This document shows, in pieces, positions 32,132-39,226 of a DNA stretch of 64,000 nt (positions are counted from its first letter, which is position 1; each line of letters begins with the position of its first letter). Made by a program: the position numbers and the translations under genes. The stretch lies in assembly GCF_008119785.1 (NCBI RefSeq), contig NZ_VSFA01000001.1, positions 496,001-560,000 of the forward strand, read 5' to 3'. The notes beneath the pieces are model-generated. The model was not told the origin of the DNA and did no database searches. It was given only the letters and a program-made list of their open reading frames with translations. The DNA comes from Micromonospora sp. MP36 (GTDB lineage: Bacteria; Actinomycetota; Actinomycetes; Mycobacteriales; Micromonosporaceae).

Positions 32132-34287
32132 GCCTTCTCCACCCGGACCGCACAGATCTTGAACTCGGGCATCCCGGAGACCGGGTCGACGGCGTCGTTG
32201 GTGACCGAGTTGGCCCGGGCGGCGCCCGGCCAGTGGAACGGGGCGAAGACGGTGTCCGGCCGGATCGCCGGGCTGAGCCGGGCCGGCGCGCGCAGCTCAC
32301 CCCGGCGCGAGACCACCCGTACCGCGTCGCCCTCCGCGACGCCGAGCCGGTCGGCCAGGTCCGGGTGCAGCTCGACGAAGCCCTCCGGGGCGGCCCGGCG
32401 CAGCGCGTCGATCCGGCGGGTCTGGGTGCCGGACTGGTATTGGGCGAGCACCCGGCCGGTGGTGAAGTGCAGCGGGTAGTCGGCGCACACCTCCTCGGCG
32501 GCCGGCCGGTGCGTCACCGGGTGGAAGCGGGCCCGCCCGTCCGGCGTCGGGAAGGACTCGGTGAAGAGCCGGGGCGTGTCCGGCCCCTCCGGGTCCGGGC
32601 AGGGCCAGAAGACGCCCTCGTCCCGTTCGACCCGCTCCCAGGTGACCCCGGCGTAGTCCGCCGGCCCGCCGGCCGAGGCCCGCCGCAGCTCCTCGAACAC
32701 CACCTGCGGATCAGCCGGAAACCGCTCCGCCGCCTCGGGTGTTGGCCGGGGCCCCCGGTTATGCGTTCGGCGATAGGAAGGAGCCCCTCCTGCCAGGCGG
32801 GCGGCCAGGGCGGCGAGCACCTCCAGGTCGGTGTGGACGCCCGGTGGGGGCTCGCGCAGCGCGCGGCGGCGCAGCACCCGGCCCTCCAGGTTGGTCATCG
32901 TGCCGTCCTCCTCGGCCCACTGCGCGACGGGCAGCACCACGTCGGCCAGCTCGGCCGTCTCGGAGCGCAGGAAGTCCGCCACCACCAGCAGGTCGAGGTC
33001 GCGCAGCCGGGACTCGACCCGGGCCGCCCGGGGCGCGGACACCACCGGGTTGGAACCGAAGACCAGCAGCGCCCGGGGGCCGGTCGCGGTGCCGAGGGAG
33101 TCCAGCAGGGCGTACGCGGGCACGCCGGGTCCGGGCAGGTCGCTCACGGGTATGCCCCAGACCCGCGCCACGTGCTCGCGGGCCGCCGGGTCGTCGATCC
33201 GCCGGTACCCGGGGAGCTGGTCGGCCTTCTGCCCGTGCTCCCGCCCGCCCTGGCCGTTGCCCTGCCCGGTCAGGCAGCCGTACCCGGAGCCGGGGCGGCC
33301 GGGCAGGCCGAGGGCGAGGGCGAGGTTGATGAAGGCGGTGACGGTGTCGACGCCCTTGGCGTGCTGTTCCGCGCCCCGGGCGGTGAGGATGATCGCCCGG
33401 TCCACGGTGGCCAGTGCGCGGGCGGTGGCCTCCAGGTCGGCCACCGGCACTCCGGAGAGGCGTTCCACCTCGGCCGGCCAGTACCCGGCCACGGTCCGCC
33501 GGACCTCGTCGAAGCCGCTGGTCCGGTCGGCCACGTACGTCCGGTCGAGCCAACCCTCGGTGAGCGCGATGTGCAGCAGTGCGTTGGCCACCGCCAGGTC
33601 GGTGCCGGGCAGCGGTTGCAGGTGCCGGTCGGCCTGCCGGGCGGTTGCGGTGAGCCGGGGGTCGACCACGATCAGCCGGCCGCCCCGGGCGCGCTGGTCG
33701 GCGAGGTGGCGCAGCAGCGGCGGCATGGTCTCGGCCGGGTTCGCGCCGACCAGCAGCAGGGTGTCCGCCCGACCGAGGTCGGCGAGGGGGAAGGGCAGCC
33801 CCCGGTCGACGCCGAAGGCGCGCAGCCCGGCCGCGGCGGCCGAGGACATGCACCACCGGCCGTTGTAGTCGATGTGCCGGGTACGCAGCGCCACCCGGGC
33901 GAACTTGCCGAGCGCGTACGCCTTCTCGTTGGTCAGCCCGCCGCCGCCGAAGACCGCGACCGCGTCCGGCCCGTGCCGGTCCTGGACGGCGCGGATCGCG
34001 GCGACCACCCGGTCGAGGGCCTCGTCCCAGGTCGCCCGGCGCAGCGGTGCGCCGGGCCGGTCCCGCAGCAGCGGGCTGGTCAGCCGGTCGGGATGGTCGA
34101 GCAGGTCGGCGGCGGTCCAGCCCTTCTGGCACAGGCCGCCGCGGTTGGTGGGGAACGGCCGAGGGGCAACCTCGATCCGCGGCCCGCCCTCCCGCAGCAC
34201 CATGCCGCACTGGAGCGCGCAGTACGGGCAGTGCGTGGCGACCTCCCGGGTCCCTCGCCGCGTTGTCACGCGTGCACCGTCTGTCAT
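32128..34287 (-). CDS. nasA: Assimilatory nitrate reductase catalytic subunit
   Basis: A 719-residue molybdopterin enzyme reducing nitrate to nitrite in the cytoplasm. The N-terminal [4Fe-4S] ligands are HCPYCALQCGM...CQKG. Mo-bis-MGD signatures follow: YNGRWCMSSAAAAG, LLLVGANPAETMPPL, GCLTGQGNGQGGREHGQKADQLPGYR, VVADFLRSETAELADVVLPVAQWAEEDGT. The C-terminal domain binds pterin (TGRVLAQYQSGTQTRR, FAPFHWPG). Residues about 495-512 (GAPSYRRTHNRGPRP) are read from the palindromic element at 32772-32797 and look like an insertion into the ARL...FPADPQVVF join. First gene of the nitrate operon, behind a GlnR-like box. Confidence 0.96.
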   Translation of the reverse strand: MTDGARVTTRRGTREVATHCPYCALQCGMVLREGGPRIEVAPRPFPTNRGGLCQKGWTAADLLDHPDRLTSPLLRDRPGAPLRRATWDEALDRVVAAIRAVQDRHGPDAVAVFGGGGLTNEKAYALGKFARVALRTRHIDYNGRWCMSSAAAAGLRAFGVDRGLPFPLADLGRADTLLLVGANPAETMPPLLRHLADQRARGGRLIVVDPRLTATARQADRHLQPLPGTDLAVANALLHIALTEGWLDRTYVADRTSGFDEVRRTVAGYWPAEVERLSGVPVADLEATARALATVDRAIILTARGAEQHAKGVDTVTAFINLALALGLPGRPGSGYGCLTGQGNGQGGREHGQKADQLPGYRRIDDPAAREHVARVWGIPVSDLPGPGVPAYALLDSLGTATGPRALLVFGSNPVVSAPRAARVESRLRDLDLLVVADFLRSETAELADVVLPVAQWAEEDGTMTNLEGRVLRRRALREPPPGVHTDLEVLAALAARLAGGAPSYRRTHNRGPRPTPEAAERFPADPQVVFEELRRASAGGPADYAGVTWERVERDEGVFWPCPDPEGPDTPRLFTESFPTPDGRARFHPVTHRPAAEEVCADYPLHFTTGRVLAQYQSGTQTRRIDALRRAAPEGFVELHPDLADRLGVAEGDAVRVVSRRGELRAPARLSPAIRPDTVFAPFHWPGAARANSVTNDAVDPVSGMPEFKICAVRVEKA
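32772..32797. repeat. Short palindromic element P3 inside nasA
   Basis: GATAGGAAGGAGCCCCTCCT contains the inverted repeat AGGAG ccc CTCCT and shares GATAGGA plus GRGCCCCT with the element at 8761. It lies in frame within the nasA coding region and adds residues not expected in the family. Confidence 0.55.
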
Positions 34288-34295
34288 GTCGGGAA

Positions 34296-34349
34296 AGCGT
34301 GCCGCCGGGCGGTTTCCGGTCCGGGTCCCGTCTGTTTCGGTCCTGTCAA
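34296..34349 (-). promoter_or_regulatory. GlnR-like operator and promoter of nasA
   Basis: On the minus strand four 5-mers at 6-nt spacing read TTGAC-N6-GAAAC-N6-GACCC-N6-GAAAC (34349 down to 34312). This matches the GlnR box gTnAC-N6-GaAAC-N6-gTnAC-N6-GaAAC well, except for the third block. Ten nt after the last GAAAC comes CACGCT (34296-34301), then 8 nt to the nasA ATG, suggesting a short or absent leader. The arrangement GAAAC-CGCCC-N5-nAnnnT is repeated at narK. Confidence 0.7.
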
Positions 34350-34433
34350 GAGCGCCTCACACCGCACGGGAGTGACGGACCGGACGGCCAGGTTTAGAAT
34401 GTGAGACAACAGTCTTGGATAGTGGGAGGCGCG

Positions 34434-35129
34434 ATGAGTGTGGCGGACGCGTTCGACGCGGTGGCGGGGGTCTACGACGAGGCCCGGCGCCGGCTGGTGC
34501 CCTGCTTCGACGCCTTCTACGGCGCCGCGGTCGAGGTCGCCGCGCCGCCGCTGCGGGCGGCGCTCGCCTCGGGGCGTACCCCGGAGGTGCTGGACCTGGG
34601 CGCGGGCACCGGCCTGCTCTCCCTGCTGATCGCGGCGGCGGTCCCCGGCGTCCGGCTGACCCTGGTCGACGCCGCGCCGGGCATGCTGGCGGTGGCCACC
34701 GGCCACCTGGCCGCCCGTGGGGTGCCGCACCGGACGGTGCTCGCCGACCTGACCGACCCGCTGCCCGCCGGCCGGTACGACGCGGTGGTCTCCGCCCTGG
34801 CCATCCACCACTTGGACGACGATGGCAAGCGGGCGCTCTACCGGCGGGCGGCCGAGGCGCTGGTGCCCGGCGGGGTGTTCGTGAACGCCGAGCAGGTCGC
34901 CGGGCCGACCCCGGCGCTGGACCGGCGCTACGACGAGGTCTGGACGGCCCGGATCACCGAACTGGGCTCGGACGCCGAGGAGATCGCGGCGGCCCGGGAA
35001 CGGATGCGGCACGATCGGCCGGCGCCGGTGGCCGACCAGTGCGGCTGGCTCACCGACGCCGGCCTGACCGACGTGGACTGCTTCTTCAAGGAGTGGCGGT
35101 TCGCCGTCTTCGGCGGTCGTCGCCCGTGA
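34434..35129 (+). CDS. Class I SAM-dependent methyltransferase
   Basis: A 231-residue enzyme with motif I VLDLGAGTGLLSLL, acidic motif II LTLVDAAPGM, motif III ADLTDPLPAGRYDAVVSALAIHHLDD, and a helical N-terminus. This is the UbiE/tRNA-methyltransferase-like small-molecule group; the substrate is unknown. ATG 34434 follows GGGAGG (34424-34429), and a TAGAAT-like -10 lies near 34395. It is divergent from nasA. The stop is 3 nt from the stop of the next, converging gene. Confidence 0.87.
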   Translation: MSVADAFDAVAGVYDEARRRLVPCFDAFYGAAVEVAAPPLRAALASGRTPEVLDLGAGTGLLSLLIAAAVPGVRLTLVDAAPGMLAVATGHLAARGVPHRTVLADLTDPLPAGRYDAVVSALAIHHLDDDGKRALYRRAAEALVPGGVFVNAEQVAGPTPALDRRYDEVWTARITELGSDAEEIAAARERMRHDRPAPVADQCGWLTDAGLTDVDCFFKEWRFAVFGGRRP

Positions 35130-35132
35130 CGC

Positions 35133-36191
35133 TCAGCGCACCTTCGGTTCGACCGTCGCGGTGAACCGGGTGACCTGGGTAGGGACCCGGGCGCCCCGTT
35201 TCGTCGAGTGGACCTCGGTCCGGGTGTTCACCCGCAGGTCCAGGCGGGTGACCTGGCCCGCGACGATCCGGACGGGCACCCGTACCGGCTCGGGCGCGGC
35301 CACCTCCGCACCGCCCGGCGCCCGCATCTCGACCGTCACCTCGTGCTCACCGGGCGGGAGACGGTAGGCCCAGGTCCGCCACGAGAACGGGCGCCGCTCG
35401 CCGTCGATCGACAGCACCGGCCAGGGGATCCAGGAATTCGGGTCCTCCGCCGGCTCGGACACCACGCCCAGCCCGTTCCACCGGTACTCCTGCGCCGAGA
35501 CGCCGGTGACCACGAGGGCCCCCCGCCCGGCGTCGGTCAGCCCGGCCGGCGGTTCGCCGTCGCCGAGGAACATCCCCCGGTCGGCGTCCCGCACGTCGCC
35601 GGTGGACTCGTACGACGCCGCCACCCGGCGGCGCCGATCGATCGCGCGCTTGCCCCGGCTCACCAGCAGGGTCAGGCCGACGAGCCCGGCGATCAGGCCG
35701 GCCGCCGCGGCGGCGGCCACCGGCGGGCTCAGCTTGCCGGGGAGCAGCGGGAACGAGGACGTGGCGAGCAGCGGCAGCACGAAGACCCAGGCGCCGGGCC
35801 CCGGCCGCCGGCGCACCGGAGGGCGGGCCAGCATCCCCTCGACGGTGCCGTACGACGCGGGCATGAAGTACTCGAGCTCGGCGACCTCACCGGGACGGAC
35901 GCTGACCCGGCGGACCGACTCGGCGGAACCCGGCCCGCGTACCTCGACCAGGTGCTCGCCCGGCTCGACGACGGTGACCATGCGGCCATAGCCGCGCCAC
36001 ATCGGGCGGTCATCCACCCCGACCGCCTTCAGTTGCAGCCAGGTGGCCGGGTCGGACCCCCGGGTCCGCACCCGGACCGACACGCCGGCCATGCCCGGTG
36101 GCAGTGCGGGGGCCGGCCCGCCCACCGGCCACGGCACCACGGGCGCCTCCGGGTAGCCCCCCGGGGGCGTCATCTTCTCCCAGCGGTTCAC
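35133..36191 (-). CDS. Two-TM protein with flanking PEGA-like beta domains
   Basis: A 352-residue protein, last in the minus-strand WXG-type cluster. A beta-rich segment (VSVRVRTRGSDPATW, VVEPGEHLVEVRGPGS, VRPGEVAELEYF) precedes two hydrophobic helices (GAWVFVLPLLATSSFPLL and AAGLIAGLVGLTLLVS). A second, similar beta segment follows (LPPGEHEVTVEMRAPGG, VRIVAGQVTRLDLRV). The PPGEHxVxV plus basic-tail pattern is PEGA-like. GTG 36191 overlaps the upstream stop; ATG 36173 is an alternative. I infer a membrane partner for the secreted proteins upstream, without proof. Confidence 0.78.
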   Translation of the reverse strand: MNRWEKMTPPGGYPEAPVVPWPVGGPAPALPPGMAGVSVRVRTRGSDPATWLQLKAVGVDDRPMWRGYGRMVTVVEPGEHLVEVRGPGSAESVRRVSVRPGEVAELEYFMPASYGTVEGMLARPPVRRRPGPGAWVFVLPLLATSSFPLLPGKLSPPVAAAAAAGLIAGLVGLTLLVSRGKRAIDRRRRVAASYESTGDVRDADRGMFLGDGEPPAGLTDAGRGALVVTGVSAQEYRWNGLGVVSEPAEDPNSWIPWPVLSIDGERRPFSWRTWAYRLPPGEHEVTVEMRAPGGAEVAAPEPVRVPVRIVAGQVTRLDLRVNTRTEVHSTKRGARVPTQVTRFTATVEPKVR

Positions 36192-37192
36192 TTCGTCACG
36201 TCCAGGGCGTCGTCGATCTGCTGGTCGGACATCGAGGAGTCGCCGGCCGTCAGGTACTTCGTGAGCCCCGTCTCGGCGTTCACCCCGGGGCCGACGTAGC
36301 CGCCGGGATCCCGCAGGACGCTCCCGGTGATCCGGAACGCCGTCGACAGGGTGGCGCTGGAACCCCGGAACTGCACCACGCTCTTGCCGACGTTGGCCAT
36401 GAGGCCCGCGGGGAGGACCCGGGCCATCAGGTCCCGGATCCGCAGCAGCAACTGGACGACCCGGTCCATGACCCGCACGGCCCGGGTGGTGGCCACCGTC
36501 GCCTGCACCCCGGTCGCCGCCCCGGCGGCCGCCACCGAGCCACCCATGGTCGGCGCCGCCGCGGCCATGGCTATCGCCCACTCGACGATCATCCACTCGA
36601 TCAGGGTCGCCAGGATGCCGATGATGATCTGCTGGGCGGCAGCCATGAGCTTCGAGAAGAGGATGAGCAGCCCCGAGATGGAGGCCGCTTCCCCACCGGT
36701 CGCCTCGATCGCGTCGGCGAACTCCAGCAGGCGGGTCTTGGCGGCGGCCGCGTCCCGGCCGGCCCACTCGATCAGCTCGTCGGTGGCGGCCTGCCGGACG
36801 GCCGCGGCCAGCGGCACCAGCGCCTTGCCGAGCTGCTCCCACTGCTCGGCGTACGGCTCCATCCGCTCGGCGTTGCCGGTGACCAGGCTGAGCAGGTCCT
36901 CCAATGGCTGCACGAAGTCGATGAGGAAGGTCAGGCCGGCGGAGATGAGCCAGTTCAGCGGGTCGATCCAGACCGCCACCCCGTTCGCGGCGAAGTCCAG
37001 GACGCCCGCCTTGATGTCCGTCCACTCCCCCTCGGAGATGCCGGTGTAGAGGTTCTTGGCCGCCTCGGCCATGGGGAGGACGGAGTCCCACTTGTAGTCG
37101 ATCGCGTCGGTGATGCCGAGGTTGCCGGCGTACTGGCCGCCGTCGTCGCTGTTGTTGCTCAGGTAGGCGTCGTTGTCGTCGGTGGTCGTCAC
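36188..37192 (-). CDS. WXG/ESX-type helical protein with hydrophobic centre
   Basis: A 334-residue mostly helical protein. The N-terminus is acidic (MTTTDDNDAYLSNNSDDGG), followed by a helix-GEW-helix segment (NLYTGISEGEWTDIKAGVLDF) like the WxG turn of ESX substrates. Long amphipathic and hydrophobic helices follow at about 70-95 and 170-205 (LMAAAQQIIIGILATLIEWMIVEWAIAMA). No catalytic motif is seen. The context suggests a type VII secretion substrate or pore-like component. Start GTG 37192. Confidence 0.75.
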   Translation of the reverse strand: MTTTDDNDAYLSNNSDDGGQYAGNLGITDAIDYKWDSVLPMAEAAKNLYTGISEGEWTDIKAGVLDFAANGVAVWIDPLNWLISAGLTFLIDFVQPLEDLLSLVTGNAERMEPYAEQWEQLGKALVPLAAAVRQAATDELIEWAGRDAAAAKTRLLEFADAIEATGGEAASISGLLILFSKLMAAAQQIIIGILATLIEWMIVEWAIAMAAAAPTMGGSVAAAGAATGVQATVATTRAVRVMDRVVQLLLRIRDLMARVLPAGLMANVGKSVVQFRGSSATLSTAFRITGSVLRDPGGYVGPGVNAETGLTKYLTAGDSSMSDQQIDDALDVTK

Positions 37193-37229
37193 GAGGGGTC
37201 GCTCCCGTTGTCGGTGGCCGCGGCGCCGG

Positions 37230-37571
37230 TCACTTGCCGCCGGAGAGTTTGTCCTGGAACCGCTCGAACGCCTGCTCCAACGCCTGCTGCAACGCCGCGT
37301 CCAACTCCTGGTAGCGGTCGGCGCTCGCCTTGATGGCGCCGCCCTGCGAGTGCAGCGCCTTCGAGATCGTCCGGATGTGGTCCCGCGCCTGTTCCGCCGT
37401 CCCGTCGTACGTGCCCTTCATGAACGCCGCCCCGAGGGCGCCCCAGAGCACGTCCGGCGGATCGGCCTTCGCCAGGCCGTCGGCGATCTGGTCGGCGCTC
37501 GTGGCGAGCGCCTTCAGCACCTCGGCGGTGCTGGTCAGCTTGTCGGTCGGGACGACGATGCCGTCACCCAC
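37230..37571 (-). CDS. Small WXG100/EspC-like helical protein
   Basis: A 113-residue all-helical protein of the size and pattern of ESX-secreted WXG100/EspC proteins (STAEVLKALATSADQIADGL, WGALGAAFMKGTYDGTAEQARDHIRTISKALHSQGGAIKASADRYQELD, ALEQAFERFQDKL). It probably forms a helical hairpin dimer, with WGALG standing in for the WxG turn. Start GTG 37571. Confidence 0.8.
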   Translation of the reverse strand: MGDGIVVPTDKLTSTAEVLKALATSADQIADGLAKADPPDVLWGALGAAFMKGTYDGTAEQARDHIRTISKALHSQGGAIKASADRYQELDAALQQALEQAFERFQDKLSGGK

Positions 37572-37592
37572 GTCGGTCTCCTCTCGGCCCGG

Positions 37593-37997
37593 TCACCAGA
37601 GCCGCCCCGGGCGCTGGTCGACGATGTCGCGGACGTGCTCGGGGATCGCCTCGCGGACCAGGTCGACGGTGGGGACGCCACCCAGCTCGGTGCCGAGCTC
37701 CGCGAGCTTGAGCGCACGGGCCGCCTGGGCCTCCCGGATCGCGCCGAGGATCATCCCGGCGAGCAGGCCGCCGTGCCGCAGCGCCGCGTCCGCGATGTCC
37801 ACCGTGGCCACCTGGCCGTTCTCATCGACCACGACCCGTACGCCGCCGTCCGAGGAGAACGCCTCGCCGGACAGCCCGCCGGCCTGCTCGGCGAACCGCT
37901 CGTAGCGCTCCACCATCGCCTGGTTGCGCTGCCGGATCCCGTCCAGGAACGCCAGCACCTCGTCCGGGTGCCCGAACTCGCGTGGCTGCCCGGTCAT
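37593..37997 (-). CDS. YbaB/EbfC-like protein (second of a pair)
   Basis: A 134-residue protein with a YbaB-like core: an N-terminal helix (FLDGIRQRNQAMVERYERFAEQAGGL), a beta-meander with VRVVVDENGQVATVDIADAALR, and a C-terminal helix (ILGAIREAQAARALKLAELG). Actinobacterial YbaB-like proteins often sit beside WXG proteins, and a nucleoid or chaperone role is suggested. ATG 37997 overlaps the stop of the first YbaB-like gene by 4 bp. Confidence 0.82.
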   Translation of the reverse strand: MTGQPREFGHPDEVLAFLDGIRQRNQAMVERYERFAEQAGGLSGEAFSSDGGVRVVVDENGQVATVDIADAALRHGGLLAGMILGAIREAQAARALKLAELGTELGGVPTVDLVREAIPEHVRDIVDQRPGRLW

Positions 37998-38383
37998 GCG
38001 CCCGCGTCCTCGTCCTTGTCCAGCTCCGCCCGGAGCTGCGCGGCGGTCGGCAGCGGCGCGAACGGATCCCGGGTACGCCCGCCGGTCAGCTCGCTGAGCG
38101 TCTCCGCCAGGTCGCGCTGGAGCACCAGGTTCGCCTCGCGGATCGTGCGGACCACCAGCTCGCCCAGTTCGGCCCCGGGATACCGGAAGGCGCGCGAGCT
38201 GAGGTGCAGCTCGCGGACCGCGCCGCCCGGACCGACGACGACGGTGACCGCGTGGTCCTCGCTGGTCAGCTCTGTCGACGCCGCGGCGACCGCCTCCCGT
38301 ATCCGTCTCGCTCGTTCGGCGATGGCCTGCGGCTCCACGGGTGGTGCTCCCTCCCGATCCGGTGGTGGGCCGATCCGGATCAT
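37994..38383 (-). CDS. YbaB/EbfC-like protein (first of a pair)
   Basis: A 129-residue protein with the same plan as its neighbour: a helix (IAERARRIREAVAAASTELTS), strands (HAVTVVVGPGGAVRELHLSSRAFR) and a helix (ELGELVVRTIREANLVLQRDLAETL). The pair may form a heterodimer. ATG 38383 fits a leaderless start, with TAGGGT 5 nt upstream (38389-38394). A later GTG (38338) with GGAGGGAG upstream is the alternative. It is the first gene of a five-gene operon down to 35133. Confidence 0.8.
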   Translation of the reverse strand: MIRIGPPPDREGAPPVEPQAIAERARRIREAVAAASTELTSEDHAVTVVVGPGGAVRELHLSSRAFRYPGAELGELVVRTIREANLVLQRDLAETLSELTGGRTRDPFAPLPTAAQLRAELDKDEDAGA

Positions 38384-38388
38384 GGAGA

Positions 38389-38394
38389 ACCCTA
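38389..38394 (-). promoter_or_regulatory. -10 box of the WXG-type operon
   Basis: TAGGGT on the minus strand, 5 nt before ATG 38383. A weak GGACAG at 17-bp spacing could be the -35. Confidence 0.5.
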
Positions 38395-38530
38395 GAGGTG
38401 GGTGGTATGCCCTGTCCGCCCCGGACGGTCGGCTGAACGGCTGAACGGCCCACCCGGGCGATCGGTCCGATGCCGGCTGCCCTGTCCCGCGGTGTCCGGT
38501 TCGCCGATCGGTGCGAGCGGGGATGACTGC

Positions 38531-38552
38531 TGGTAATACCAATGGGTAATCT
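38531..38552 (+). promoter_or_regulatory. Promoter/operator of the toxin-antitoxin pair
   Basis: GGTAAT occurs twice at 13-bp spacing (38532 and 38545) around ACCAATG, and the second copy forms part of the -10 box TAATCT (38547-38552). This is a likely autoregulation site. Seven nt separate the box from ATG 38560. Confidence 0.55.
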
Positions 38553-38559
38553 GTCCGGC

Positions 38560-38820
38560 ATGACCGCGAAGGTGACGCTGTCGTTCTCGGACGACACGAT
38601 CGAGGAGGCGCGCCGGTTCGCCAAGCGGGAAGGGCTCTCCCTCTCCGCCTGGATGGACCAGGCCGCCCGGGAGAAGGCGCTGCGCGAGGTCTTCACCGCG
38701 CACGCCGCCGCCGTCGGCCGCGCCGGCTTCGACCTGGAGTCCGCCGCCCTGGCCGACGCCCAGGAGGCGGCGATGGTCGACGACGCCCTCTTCGGCGGCG
38801 GACGCCCGCGTGCTGCGTAG
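38560..38820 (+). CDS. Ribbon-helix-helix type antitoxin
   Basis: An 86-residue protein. The start AKVTLSFSDDTIEEARRFAKREGLSLSAWMDQAAREKAL matches the strand-helix-helix of RHH DNA-binding antitoxins. The acidic C-terminal part (ALADAQEAAMVDDALFGGG) should wrap the toxin. ATG 38560 is preferred for its 7-nt distance from TAATCT; an ATG six codons earlier (38542) overlaps that promoter element. The end overlaps the toxin gene by 11 bp. Confidence 0.85.
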   Translation: MTAKVTLSFSDDTIEEARRFAKREGLSLSAWMDQAAREKALREVFTAHAAAVGRAGFDLESAALADAQEAAMVDDALFGGGRPRAA

Positions 38821-39103
38821 GGGTGAGGTCTGGCGCATCTCCGGCGCCCGGGAACGGCTCGGACTGGTGATCAGCTCCGATGTCTACAACTCCACCGACG
38901 TGCCGATCGTGATCGTGGCCGAGGTGGTCGAGGAGTCGCTGCTGCGAGACTCGCCCCTCGCCGTACCCATGGGCGGGTACGTGGTGATGCCCGACCGGCT
39001 CTCCTCGCCCATGAAGAAGTGGTTCACCGAGTGCGTGGACGTCGCCGACACCGAGACCATGCAGCGGGTGGGCCGGGCGCTGCGCATCCTCCAGGAGATC
39101 TGA
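38810..39103 (+). CDS. MazF/PemK-family mRNA interferase toxin
   Basis: A 97-residue toxin with the family's opening LRRGEVWRISGARERLGLVISSDVYN and a conserved core (VPIVIVAEVVEE, SPLAVPMGGYVVMPDRLSS). The C-terminal helix is METMQRVGRALRIL-like. The RGEVW and late Ser/Thr residues mark the catalytic face of the endoribonuclease family. The usual loop (LPKxSxV) is short and altered. The GTG start lies inside the antitoxin gene. Confidence 0.85.
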   Translation: MLRRGEVWRISGARERLGLVISSDVYNSTDVPIVIVAEVVEESLLRDSPLAVPMGGYVVMPDRLSSPMKKWFTECVDVADTETMQRVGRALRILQEI

Positions 39104-39164
39104 GCCCGCTCACCGCCGGCTCCGGCCGGACGTGCGGTCTCCGTTTCCGGCCCGACCCGCGACG

Positions 39165-39196
39165 GGCACCGCCGGGAAACCGCCCGTTCCTAGCGT
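39165..39196 (+). promoter_or_regulatory. GlnR-like half box and promoter of narK
   Basis: GGCAC-N6-GAAAC (39165-39180) matches one GlnR half box. Ten nt later comes the -10 box TAGCGT (39191-39196). Sequence and spacing after GAAAC (CGCCC then N5 then the -10) are the same as at nasA, arguing for shared nitrogen control. Confidence 0.6.
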
Positions 39197-39226
39197 CCCC
39201 CTCGTCATCGACGAGGAGGAGTCGCC

